Part shown: positions 37,405 through 44,998 of the stretch, in pieces
Layout: every line of letters begins with the position of its first letter
Numbering within the stretch: position 1 is the stretch's first letter
DNA from: Streptomyces iranensis
Lineage (GTDB): Bacteria; Actinomycetota; Actinomycetes; Streptomycetales; Streptomycetaceae
Direction of reading: 5' to 3'
DNA length: 46,447 nucleotides
NCBI RefSeq assembly: GCF_017874715.1
Contig: NZ_JAGGLR010000047.1
Span: 1 to 46,447, forward strand
Notes under the pieces: model-generated
What the model was told of the DNA's origin: nothing
The model's database searches: none
Seen by the model: only the letters and a program-made list of their open reading frames with translations
Translations under genes and position numbers: made by a program

Positions 37405-37525
37405 GCGGGTCTCCGAATTCGCCGGATCGGTTCGATCATTGCTCTAAAGGTATCGTCACGCATCGGGCCGTTGGCGGATTCGGGTACTTCAACCTACGGA
37501 ACCTGGCACGCGTCGAACTCGAGGT

Positions 37526-37548
37526 GGTATACCGTAACGGCGCCGTTA
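37526..37548. promoter_or_regulatory. Paired palindromes upstream of rapM, possible operator
   Basis: GGTATACC (37526-37533) and TAACGGCGCCGTTA (37535-37548) are perfect palindromes separated by one base, in the 215-bp gap between rapL and rapM. The 14-bp palindrome has the look of a TetR-family operator. No TetR gene is visible in the window, so any regulator would be elsewhere. Confidence 0.4.
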
Positions 37549-37619
37549 AAGGATTGAACCGGCCGCCCGCGGCAAATGATTCCACTGTGGATAAACGCGC
37601 GCGAGATGGTCGGCCGCCA

Positions 37620-38651
37620 CTACAGCGAGTACGGGTCGAGGACATCCTCGGGCGTCGACTCGATCGCCATCTTGCGGCCGAGGCCGAGCTCGTCGGCGAA
37701 GCCGAGCAGTACGTCGAGGGCGATGTGGTCGGCGAACGCGCTGCCGGTCGAGTCGAAGACACTCACGCTCTCCAGGTGCGGAGCGGCGATCTCGGGCGCT
37801 GCGCACAGGTCGGCCAGCGACGGGCCGAGCTCCCGATCGGGCAGCTGCTGGAACTCACCCTCGGCGCGGGCCTGCCCGGGGTGGTCGACGCAGATGAACG
37901 CGTCGTCAAGCAACGCCCTGGGCAGCTCGGTCTTGCCCTGCTCGTCCGCGCCGATGCCATTGACGTGCAGATGTGCCAGGCGCGGTCCGGCCGACACCAC
38001 CGGCCCACCGCCGACCGGTACCGAGGTGACGGTGCACAGGACGTCCGCGGTTGCCATCGCGGCCGCCGCGTCGGTGACCTCGACGGGCAGCTTGAGAAAC
38101 GCGACCCGGCCGGCGAACGACTCCGCGTGCTCGGCTTTGATGTCACTGATCAGGATGCGTTCCAGCGGGAGGACGCGGCTGAGGGCGTGTGCCTGGGTGA
38201 CCGCCTGGGCGCCCGCGCCGATCAGGGCGAGGGTGGTGCTGCCCGGCCGGGCGAGCAGCCGGGTGGCGACGGCCGCGACCGCGCCGGTCCGCATGGCGGT
38301 GATGGTGCCGGCGTCGGCGAGCGCGACCATGCTTCCGCTGTCGTCGTCGAGCCGCGACACGGTCCCGACGATGGTCGGCAGATTGAAGCGCTCGAAGTTC
38401 TGCGGACTGTAGCTGACCGTCTTCATCGTCACACCGATACCCGACGCGCGGTACGGCATGAACTCGATGACGCCCGGAACGTCGCCGCCGCGGGCAAAGC
38501 CGGTACGCGGTGGCGGCTCGTCGGTCTCGCCGCGGCCCAACCGCGCGAAGCCCCTGTGAAGTTCGCTGATCAGCCGATCCATTATGACGTCGCGGCCGAC
38601 CACCGAGAGGATCCGCTTGATGTCACGCTGGCACAGAACCTTGGTCTGCAT
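37620..38651 (-). CDS. rapL: RapL-like lysine cyclodeaminase (pipecolate synthesis)
   Basis: This converts L-lysine to L-pipecolate with loss of ammonia, using a tightly bound NAD, and so supplies the NRPS. It is 343 residues, the RapL length, and the sequence (MQTKVLCQRDIKRILSVVG...) agrees almost throughout with RapL as I remember it. It belongs to the ornithine cyclodeaminase/mu-crystallin family, with the Rossmann motif ALIGAGAQAVTQAHAL near residue 132. Start ATG 38651 has GAGAGGTG just upstream. It faces away from rapK across a 351-bp gap. Family members can also be ornithine cyclodeaminases or SbnB-like dehydrogenases; the cluster context and similarity favour lysine. Confidence 0.95.
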   Translation of the reverse strand: MQTKVLCQRDIKRILSVVGRDVIMDRLISELHRGFARLGRGETDEPPPRTGFARGGDVPGVIEFMPYRASGIGVTMKTVSYSPQNFERFNLPTIVGTVSRLDDDSGSMVALADAGTITAMRTGAVAAVATRLLARPGSTTLALIGAGAQAVTQAHALSRVLPLERILISDIKAEHAESFAGRVAFLKLPVEVTDAAAAMATADVLCTVTSVPVGGGPVVSAGPRLAHLHVNGIGADEQGKTELPRALLDDAFICVDHPGQARAEGEFQQLPDRELGPSLADLCAAPEIAAPHLESVSVFDSTGSAFADHIALDVLLGFADELGLGRKMAIESTPEDVLDPYSL

Positions 38652-38885
38652 GTCACCTCTCTTTCGTGAGCGTGGCCCGGCGGGGTCTCAGGGACCTCGT
38701 CCTCACCGGCGCCGGCCCACGTCGCTGCGACCGGCCTCGGCCGACGGCCCGGTCGCGCCGCCACCGGTGTGGGCGATACGGTCGCCGCAGCCTCGGCACA
38801 CCTCCCCTGCCGGCCTCCGCCCGCCGGCACGCAAGGCAGGTCACGAGCGGACATCGGCGACGCTAGCAGTCAGCTGACAACGATC

Positions 38886-38904
38886 ACCCCCCAACGTCCC
38901 CCCT
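38886..38904 (-). promoter_or_regulatory. Two G6 runs one helical turn apart facing rapL
   Basis: On the minus strand this reads AGGGGGGACGTTGGGGGGT, two identical G6 runs with 11-bp periodicity. It is a weaker match to the TAGGGGG boxes and could be the rapL-facing regulator site. Confidence 0.3.
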
Positions 38905-38934
38905 GGAGATTTCGCAGCTCCGGGTGCCCGTTCA

Positions 38935-38946
38935 TAGGGGGTTGCG
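38935..38946 (+). promoter_or_regulatory. Putative regulator box TAGGGGGTTGCG upstream of rapK
   Basis: It is identical over 12 bases to the box in the rapA/rapP region (10407-10418), and CATAGGGGGT also matches the minus-strand copy at 10357-10366. It lies 57 bp before the rapK GTG, overlapping a possible -35 element. Confidence 0.45.
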
Positions 38947-39002
38947 GGATCTGGCGCGCCCGTATTTTCTTCCTGGTACGCGCCAGGCAACGGCGGGGAA
39001 GG

Positions 39003-40016
39003 GTGAGGCAATTGACTCCGCCGGTCACGGCACCGTACAGCTGCTTCGAGAAGCTCGGGGCGTCCGACCTCGACGGCGACGAGACACTTCTCGGCGTCAT
39101 CGAACATGGCACTGGACACACCGGAGTTTCACTGGCCGATGGCTATCCCCGGACGGCCGTACACACAACGACTCGCGAGGACGAGTCGTTCGCCGAGGCG
39201 TGGCACGCGGAGGGGCGAGAAGAGTCGGGCAGCCACGGGGGCGTCGCGTGGGCTCGGACGGCCGACTACCTCTTCGGCGTCGCCCGGGTGCCCGAGGGCG
39301 GCCGGTACGCGGCCGGCACCGCGGCCGTCTACACCGGAATCTTCGACCTGATCGGGACACTGGGGTACCCCACTCTGGCCCGCACCTGGAACTACGTCAG
39401 CGGAATCAACACGCCGAACGCCGATGGCCTCGAGGTCTACCGGGACTTCTGCGTGGGCCGCGCCGAGGCGCTGGACGCCCGCGGGATCGACCCGGCGACC
39501 ATGCCGGCGGCGACCGGGATCGGCACCCACGGCGGCGGCATCACGTCCTACTTCATCGCCGCACGCGCCGGTGACCGGGTCAACATAGAGAACCCGGCTG
39601 TGCTCACGGCTCATCGCTACCCGCAGCAGTACGGCCCCCGTCCGCCGGTCTTCGCCCGAGCCACCTGGCTCTCACCGCCGGGGACGGACGACGGCCGGCT
39701 CTTCGTCTCCGCGACCGCCGGCATCCTCGGTCACGAGACGGTGCACCACGGCGACGTCGCCGCGCAATGCGAGGTGTCGCTTGAGAACATCGCCCGGGTG
39801 ATCGGTGCCGAGAACCTGGGACGGCACGGGCTCCGCCGGGGCTACACCCTCGCCGACGTCGACCATTTGAAGGTCTACGTACGCCACCGCGAGGATATTT
39901 CGACCGTACGTCGGATCTGCGCCGAGCGCCTCTCCCGCGAGGCCACGGTCGCCGTACTGCACACCGACATCGCGCGCACCGATCTGCTGGTCGAGATCGA
40001 GGGTGTGGTGGCGTGA
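39003..40016 (+). CDS. rapK: RapK-like chorismatase (DHCHC starter synthesis)
   Basis: This hydrolyses chorismate to pyruvate and 4,5-dihydroxycyclohexa-dienecarboxylate-type product, the source of the cyclohexane starter. Start GTG 39003 (VRQLTPPVTAPY) gives 337 residues, close to RapK and FkbO; the open frame upstream to 38769 is promoter DNA. Recognisable stretches include RTWNYVSGINTPN, GIGTHGGGITSYFIAARAG and LKVYVRHREDI, of the chorismatase/RidA-like fold. It is first in a tight three-gene operon: 30 bp to rapJ, which overlaps rapI. Hyg5-type relatives make 3-hydroxybenzoate, but the CoA-ligase/ER loading module favours the FkbO/RapK reaction. Confidence 0.94.
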   Translation: MRQLTPPVTAPYSCFEKLGASDLDGDETLLGVIEHGTGHTGVSLADGYPRTAVHTTTREDESFAEAWHAEGREESGSHGGVAWARTADYLFGVARVPEGGRYAAGTAAVYTGIFDLIGTLGYPTLARTWNYVSGINTPNADGLEVYRDFCVGRAEALDARGIDPATMPAATGIGTHGGGITSYFIAARAGDRVNIENPAVLTAHRYPQQYGPRPPVFARATWLSPPGTDDGRLFVSATAGILGHETVHHGDVAAQCEVSLENIARVIGAENLGRHGLRRGYTLADVDHLKVYVRHREDISTVRRICAERLSREATVAVLHTDIARTDLLVEIEGVVA

Positions 40017-40046
40017 CCCCGCCGAGTTGACCCGGAAGGACCACCG

Positions 40047-41213
40047 ATGAGCACCGAAGCTCAGCAAGAGAGCACGCCCACCGCACGCTGCCCCTTCTCG
40101 ATCCAGGACGGGCACCGCGCGATCCTGGAGACCGGCACGATCGGCTCGCAGGAACTCTTCGGCGTCAAGCAGTGGCTCGTGGCCGCGGCCGAGGACGTCA
40201 AGCTGGTCACCAACGACCCCCGGTTCAGCTCGGCGGCGCCGTCCGGGGTGCTCGGCGACCGGCGGCCGGGCTGGTTCTCCGGGATGGACTCGCCGGAGCA
40301 CAACCGCTATCGGCAGAAGATCGCCCGGGACTTCACCCTGCGGGCCGCCCGCAAGCAGGAGGAGTTCATCATCCAGGCGGCGGACGCCTGCCTCGACGAC
40401 ATCGAGGCGTCCGGTCCCGGCACCGACCTGGTTCCCGGGTACGCCAAGCGCCTCGCCTCCCTGGCCATCCACGACCTCTACGGCCTGAACGAGGAGGAAG
40501 GGCCCGTACTGGAGGGCCAGATGCGGGCCATGGAAGGCGGCACCGACCTCGAGAGCATCAAGAGACTGACCGACGAATTCTTCGGTCACGTGCTGGCACT
40601 GGTGCGTGCCAAGCGGGAGCAGGCGGGCGACAAGCTGCTGCACCGGCTGGCCGAGGCCGGCGAGGACGAGATCCTGCTCAGCGACGACGAGGCGACCGGG
40701 GTGTTCGCCACGCTGCTGTTCGCCGGGCACGACTCGATGCAGCAGATGGTCGGCTACTGCCTGTACGCACTGCTCTCCCATCCCGAGCAGCGGGCGGCTC
40801 TGCGGGAGAACCCGGATCTGATCGACGGGGCGGTCGAGGAGCTGCTGCGCTACCTGCCGCTCAACCAGCTCGGCGTGCCGCGGGTCTGCGTGGAGGACGT
40901 CGAGTTGCACGGCCAGATCATCCGCGCCGGTGACAACGTCATCCCGCTCTACTCGACGGCCAACCGCGACCCCGGCGCCTTCGCCGACCCCGACACGTTC
41001 GACGTCACTCGCAAGCCCGAACACAACTTCGCTTTCGGGTACGGCATCCACAAGTGCCCGGGGCAGCACCTCGCCCGCGTGTTGATCAAGGTCGCCGCGC
41101 TGCGCCTGTTCGAGCGCTTCCCGGACGTGCGGCTGGCCGGCGATGTGCCGATGAACGAGGGCCTGGGCCTGTTCAGCCCGGCCGAGCTGCGGGTCACCTG
41201 GGGAGCGGAGTGA
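40047..41213 (+). CDS. rapJ: RapJ-like cytochrome P450 (388 aa)
   Basis: RapJ installs the C9 ketone of rapamycin next to the pipecolate amide. The heme motif FGYGIHKCPGQH has thiolate Cys337; the K-helix has EELLR; the I-helix reads AGHDSMQ, with Ser where Thr is usual in AGxDT. Start ATG 40047 has GGAAGGA (40035-40041) upstream. Its last codon overlaps the GTG of rapI (GTGA), so the two are translationally coupled. The short length and lack of membrane anchor fit the soluble bacterial class, which needs ferredoxin. Confidence 0.93.
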   Translation: MSTEAQQESTPTARCPFSIQDGHRAILETGTIGSQELFGVKQWLVAAAEDVKLVTNDPRFSSAAPSGVLGDRRPGWFSGMDSPEHNRYRQKIARDFTLRAARKQEEFIIQAADACLDDIEASGPGTDLVPGYAKRLASLAIHDLYGLNEEEGPVLEGQMRAMEGGTDLESIKRLTDEFFGHVLALVRAKREQAGDKLLHRLAEAGEDEILLSDDEATGVFATLLFAGHDSMQQMVGYCLYALLSHPEQRAALRENPDLIDGAVEELLRYLPLNQLGVPRVCVEDVELHGQIIRAGDNVIPLYSTANRDPGAFADPDTFDVTRKPEHNFAFGYGIHKCPGQHLARVLIKVAALRLFERFPDVRLAGDVPMNEGLGLFSPAELRVTWGAE

Positions 41214-41992
41214 GCGCATCCGTGCAGACCATCAAGCTGCCGAACGGCAAGACCGTCGCACACGTCAACCCGGGCGAGGCGCAGTTCCTCTACCAGGAGA
41301 TCTTCGCCGAGCGGTGCTACTTGCGGCGCGGCCTTGAGCTGCGAGCGGGTGACGTGGTCTTCGACGTCGGCGCGAACATCGGCATGTTCTCGCTCTTCGC
41401 CCACCTGGAGTGCCCCGATGTCACGGTGCACGCCTTCGAGCCGGCGCCGGTGCCGTACGCCGCGCTCAGGGCCAACGCCGAGCGGTACGGCATCGCGGGC
41501 CGGTTCGAGCAGTGCGCGGTCTCGGACGTGGCCGGCCGCAGCAAGATGACGTTCTACACGGATACCACGATGATGTCGGGCTTCCACCCGGATCCGGCGA
41601 CCCGTACGGAGCTGCTGCGCAGGCTCGCCATCAATGGCGGGTACAGTGCCGAGGCCGCCGACCGGATGCTGGCCGAGCTGCCGGACACCAGCCAGGTGAT
41701 CGAGACCTCCGTCGTACGCCTCTCCGACGTCATCGCCGAGCGGGGCATCACCTCGATCGGCCTTCTCAAGATCGATGTGGAGAAGAACGAGCGGCAGGTG
41801 ATGGCCGGGATCGACGCGGCCGACTGGCCGCGCATCCGCCAGCTCGTGACCGAGGTGCACGACATCGACGGCAGGCTCGACGAGGTCCTCACCCTGCTGC
41901 GCGGGCAGGGCTTCACGGTCCTCAGCGAGCAGGAGCCGCTCTTCGCCGGGACCGACATCTACCAGGTCGTCGCCCGCCGCGGGAACGCCTGA
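41210..41992 (+). CDS. rapI: RapI-like FkbM-family O-methyltransferase
   Basis: A 260-residue SAM-dependent methyltransferase of the FkbM family (motif VVFDVGANIGMFSLFA near residue 45; later LLKIDVEKNE). RapI methylates the C39 hydroxyl on the cyclohexane ring; FkbM does the equivalent C31 hydroxyl of FK506. The start is GTG 41210, overlapping the rapJ stop by four bases (GTGA), which gives the usual family length. It is the last gene of the rapK-J-I operon and converges on rapH. Confidence 0.93.
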   Translation: MSASVQTIKLPNGKTVAHVNPGEAQFLYQEIFAERCYLRRGLELRAGDVVFDVGANIGMFSLFAHLECPDVTVHAFEPAPVPYAALRANAERYGIAGRFEQCAVSDVAGRSKMTFYTDTTMMSGFHPDPATRTELLRRLAINGGYSAEAADRMLAELPDTSQVIETSVVRLSDVIAERGITSIGLLKIDVEKNERQVMAGIDAADWPRIRQLVTEVHDIDGRLDEVLTLLRGQGFTVLSEQEPLFAGTDIYQVVARRGNA

Positions 41993-41997
41993 CCGCA

Positions 41998-42025
41998 CGC
42001 CGCCCGTTCCCCCTTCCGAGCGGCG
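41998..42025. terminator. Possible weak hairpin between rapI and rapH
   Basis: CGCCGC (41998-42003) pairs with GCGGCG (42020-42025) across a 16-nt loop in the 53-bp gap between convergent genes. The stem is only 6 bp, all G-C, with no U-tract. It is much weaker than the rapQ/rapO terminator and could be chance. Confidence 0.3.
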
Positions 42026-42045
42026 CGGCCCCGTGTCTTCCGCGG

Positions 42046-44751
42046 CTATTCCGCGTCGACGAGTTCGGTCGGCAGGTGCTGGCGGCCCTTGACTCCCAGC
42101 TTGCGGAAGACGTTCGTGAGGTGCTGCTCCACCGTGCTGGCCGTGACGAAGAGCTGGTCGGCTATCACGCGGTTGGTCTGTCCGCCGGCGGCCATCGACG
42201 CCACCCGCCGCTCCGCGTCGGTGAGCAACTCGATCCGCGGACCGGGTTCCTCGAGCCAGCCGGGGCCTCCGGGCTTGGCCCCGAGTCGGCGCAGCAGCGG
42301 GATCGCGCCGCACTGGGCGGCCAGGTGCCGGGCCTGCCGAAGCGGTCCCCGCGCCCGGCTGTGCTGCCGGAGCGCGCTGAACGCCTCGCTCAGGTCGGCG
42401 AGCACCCGCGCCCGCTCGTACTGATCGTTGCAGGAGAGCAGCAGGTCGGCCGCTTCATCGAGCAGGTCGACCCGCTTCGTCGGCGGGCTGTACGCCGCCT
42501 GCACCCGCAGCGTCAAAGCGCGGGAACGGGGTCCCATCGCACGGGTGAGCTGCTCGTCGATGAGCCGTCGGCCCTCGTCTCGGTCCCGGCCGTGCAGCAG
42601 CGCCTCGGCGGCGTCGACGCGCCACAGGGACAGACCCGGCACGTCAACGCCCCAGTTCCGCATACGTTCCCCGCAGGTGCGAAACGCGGTGTACGCCGAC
42701 TCGTACTGGCCCGTCGCGAGGCTGTACTGGCCGCGCGCCGAGAGCAGGTGCAGGCCGAACAGACTGTCCTGGACGGCCTCCGGCAGCGGCTCGGCGAGCC
42801 ACTTCTCCGCCCGCTCGGTCTCGCCCAGCCGGATGGCGGCGGCTACCGCGCTGCTCAGCGGTAGCACGGCGGTGATGCCGAGCAACGACAGCCGCCGGTG
42901 GTCCAGAACGGTGCTGCCCGCCTCGACCGCTGCGGCCAGGTCGCCGCGACGCAGCGCGGCCTCGGCGCGCGGTCCCGCGTAGCCCGCCTCCTCCTCGTTC
43001 GACACCCCGGTCTCGGAGCCGAGCTTGTCGGCCCAGAGCTGAGCGGTGTCGGTGTTCTCCGCGTACAGCAAGGCCGTCAGCGCGGCGAGGGCAGTGGTGC
43101 CGGCCGCCGCCGAGTCGGCGTGCTGCAGGACGTTCTCCGCCTCGGCCGCGGCAAGCTCGGGACGACCGCGCAGGGCCGACACGACGGCGTTATCGGCGAT
43201 CGCACCAAGCCGGGCCGCCTGCGGCAGGTTCGCGAGCTCATCCGGCGTGAGCGGACGCGGCTGCCGCTCCGGGCCGGACGCGCCCGGGTTGACCAGCGCG
43301 AGCGATACCTCGGCTGCCCGCATATGGGCCCTGCCCTGGTCGGTGACCGCACGTGGGCGCTGCGAGGCCAGCACCTCGGCCGCCTCGCCGGACCGCCCGC
43401 CGACAGCCAGCCAGCGGATCATCAGCGCCGCGTGCTCGGGGGCAAGCAGACCGGTACGGGCGGCGACGGTCAGCTCGTCGAGGTGGCGGCTGGAGGCCAG
43501 CGGGTTGCGGCGGCGCTCGATCGCCACGGCCTCGACCCGCAGCGCGGCCCGGGTGGCGGCGTCGTCGGAGGCCCGGTGTGCCAGTTGCAGATAGTCGGAC
43601 GCGGCGTCCAGCTCGCCGCGCACATGCAGCTCCTGGCCGGCCTTGGCGAATATCTCTGCGGCCTTCGGGCCGTGAATGAGACCGGCGCCGGCCTGGTGGT
43701 GCGCGACCACTTCCACAGGTACGTCATCCAGCACTTCCAGAGCGGACCGGTGCAGGCGGCGCAGTTCCTGGGCGGACATGTCGTTGAGTACGACCGAACG
43801 GGCCGCCGGGTGCGGGAACCGCAGGTCGTGCAGCAGGCCGCCTTCGGTGAGAATCTCGGTTGCCTCGCCCACCACGTCCGCGTTGAGCCCGCTGATCCAG
43901 CGCACCAGGGTGGTGTTGGCGCTCTGGCCCAGCACGGCGGCCACCCGTGCGACCCGCAGCGGGACCGGGCCGCAGCGGTAGAGGGAACCGAGGTACGCCA
44001 GCCGGTACGCGCGGCCCGCGTTGATGCCCGTCTCCCCTGTCGCCCAGGCCTCCCGCATGTCGCTGATCAGCCCGCGGCTGAGGTTCAGGTTGCCGCCGGT
44101 CGCCCGGTACAACCCGGTGAGCACGTCCTCGTCGACGTCGGGACCGAGGCCGGCGCGGGCCAGCTCGGCGGTGTGCTTCGGGCTGAGCGGGCGCAGCCCG
44201 ATCTCGCGGTGGTGCCCCAGGCTGAGCAGCTCGGCCTGGAACTGTGGGTGGGCCGGGGTGAGCCGGCGCAACTCGGTGAGGATCATGGCGATCCGGGCCG
44301 AGCCGACCCTCCGGGCCAGGTGCAGCAGGCAGTTCAAAGAGGCGGTGTCGGCGTGGTGCACGTCGTCGATGCCGATCAGCACCGGCCGTTCGGCGGCGAG
44401 GGCCAGCAGGGCACGGGTGAGGTCGCTGCGCAGCCGGTTCTCGGCCTCCGGCGACAGGTGCTCGCCCGGGAAGGTCATACAGGCCAGCTCCGGCGTCAGG
44501 GAGTCGAGCGCCGGGTTGTCGATGAGCTGCCCGATCAGGGCGTACGGGAGCTCCCGTTCCTCCGCGGAGCAGACCGCACGCAGCGTGATGGCGTCGCCCT
44601 TCGCAGCGGCCGCGTCGAGCAGTTCGGTCTTGCCGCAGGCGATCGGTCCGGTGATGGTGACTACCACACCCCGGCCGTTGCCCGCCTTGTCTACAGCCTC
44701 CTGCAGTCTTCTGAGCTCGCCATCGCGGGCGTCCAGTTCATAGCACTCCAT
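42046..44751 (-). CDS. rapH: RapH-like LAL (LuxR-family large ATP-binding) regulator
   Basis: This 901-residue transcriptional activator has an N-terminal ATPase region with Walker A GPIACGKTELL (near residue 30) and Walker B VLIGIDDVHHAD, a long helical middle, and a C-terminal LuxR helix-turn-helix (LTDAERRVASMAAGGQTNRVIADQLFVT...TVEQHLTNVFRKLGV). RapH activates the rap genes. ATG 44751 (MECYELDARDGEL) is chosen because AGGTGG lies 8 bases upstream; GTG 44760 (VPAMECYELD) is a fair alternative, and the frame to 44979 has an Arg-rich leader that is not LAL-like. No TTA codon was noticed in its frame, so bldA control at this gene is not indicated. A TAGGGGG box lies about 90 bp upstream. Confidence 0.93.
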   Translation of the reverse strand: MECYELDARDGELRRLQEAVDKAGNGRGVVVTITGPIACGKTELLDAAAAKGDAITLRAVCSAEERELPYALIGQLIDNPALDSLTPELACMTFPGEHLSPEAENRLRSDLTRALLALAAERPVLIGIDDVHHADTASLNCLLHLARRVGSARIAMILTELRRLTPAHPQFQAELLSLGHHREIGLRPLSPKHTAELARAGLGPDVDEDVLTGLYRATGGNLNLSRGLISDMREAWATGETGINAGRAYRLAYLGSLYRCGPVPLRVARVAAVLGQSANTTLVRWISGLNADVVGEATEILTEGGLLHDLRFPHPAARSVVLNDMSAQELRRLHRSALEVLDDVPVEVVAHHQAGAGLIHGPKAAEIFAKAGQELHVRGELDAASDYLQLAHRASDDAATRAALRVEAVAIERRRNPLASSRHLDELTVAARTGLLAPEHAALMIRWLAVGGRSGEAAEVLASQRPRAVTDQGRAHMRAAEVSLALVNPGASGPERQPRPLTPDELANLPQAARLGAIADNAVVSALRGRPELAAAEAENVLQHADSAAAGTTALAALTALLYAENTDTAQLWADKLGSETGVSNEEEAGYAGPRAEAALRRGDLAAAVEAGSTVLDHRRLSLLGITAVLPLSSAVAAAIRLGETERAEKWLAEPLPEAVQDSLFGLHLLSARGQYSLATGQYESAYTAFRTCGERMRNWGVDVPGLSLWRVDAAEALLHGRDRDEGRRLIDEQLTRAMGPRSRALTLRVQAAYSPPTKRVDLLDEAADLLLSCNDQYERARVLADLSEAFSALRQHSRARGPLRQARHLAAQCGAIPLLRRLGAKPGGPGWLEEPGPRIELLTDAERRVASMAAGGQTNRVIADQLFVTASTVEQHLTNVFRKLGVKGRQHLPTELVDAE

Positions 44752-44998
44752 GGCAGGCACCACCTCACCTCGGACAACCCAAATTGCACTCCACCGCGAA
44801 GTATGTGACGGCGGACTTGCGAAGCTCTTGATAGGCGTAGGGGGACATATCCGTCCGGTGTGACCGCACCGTGGGCGTTGCCAGGGCCTGCCTCCCGCGT
44901 CGGGGCATCGACGGCCTCGCACGGAGCCGGCGAACGCTCGGGGAGAGGCGGGCCCTGGACGTCTGCGACGGTCGGTCACGCCGCCGGCCCGGTCGGCT
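44752..44998. promoter_or_regulatory. Non-coding gap upstream of rapH (247 bp)
   Basis: This gap lies between the rapH start and the end of the oxygenase gene, both leftward, and should hold the rapH promoter and any oxygenase terminator. TAGGGGGACAT (44838-44848, plus strand) resembles the boxes at the two biosynthetic promoters. No clear hairpin terminator was found. A plus-strand open frame here (44871-45113) runs into the oxygenase and is not credible. Confidence 0.55.
44838..44848 (+). promoter_or_regulatory. Putative TAGGGGG box upstream of rapH
   Basis: TAGGGGGACAT shares the TAGGGGG core with the rapA/rapP and rapK boxes but not the TTGCG tail, and it is oriented away from rapH. It could mediate autoregulation; the match is short. 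Confidence 0.3.

Larger units (their letters stand above)
38652..39002. promoter_or_regulatory. Divergent rapL/rapK promoter region (351 bp, non-coding)
   Basis: This gap contains, toward rapK, CATAGGGGGTTGCG (38933-38946) followed 15-16 bp later by TATTTT (38963-38968), a plausible promoter with TTGCGG as -35. Toward rapL on the minus strand lie two G6 runs 11 bp apart (38886-38904). A palindrome GTCAGCTGAC lies at 38869-38878. The rapK ribosome site GGGGAAGG (38995-39002) sits directly against its GTG. Confidence 0.7.

Noticed and set aside
37620..38651. The cyclodeaminase as SbnB partner of the SbnA-like gene
   Set aside because: SbnB belongs to the same family, but this protein resembles RapL throughout and sits within rap genes, 7 kb from the SbnA-like gene.
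38769..39002. N-terminal extension of the chorismatase
   Set aside because: The extension is Arg/Pro-rich and covers the promoter elements; GTG 39003 begins the conserved RQLTPPVTAPY.
44752..44979. 76-residue extension of the LAL regulator
   Set aside because: It is Arg/Pro-rich with no similarity to LAL N-termini; strong ribosome-site candidates lie just before 44751 and 44760.
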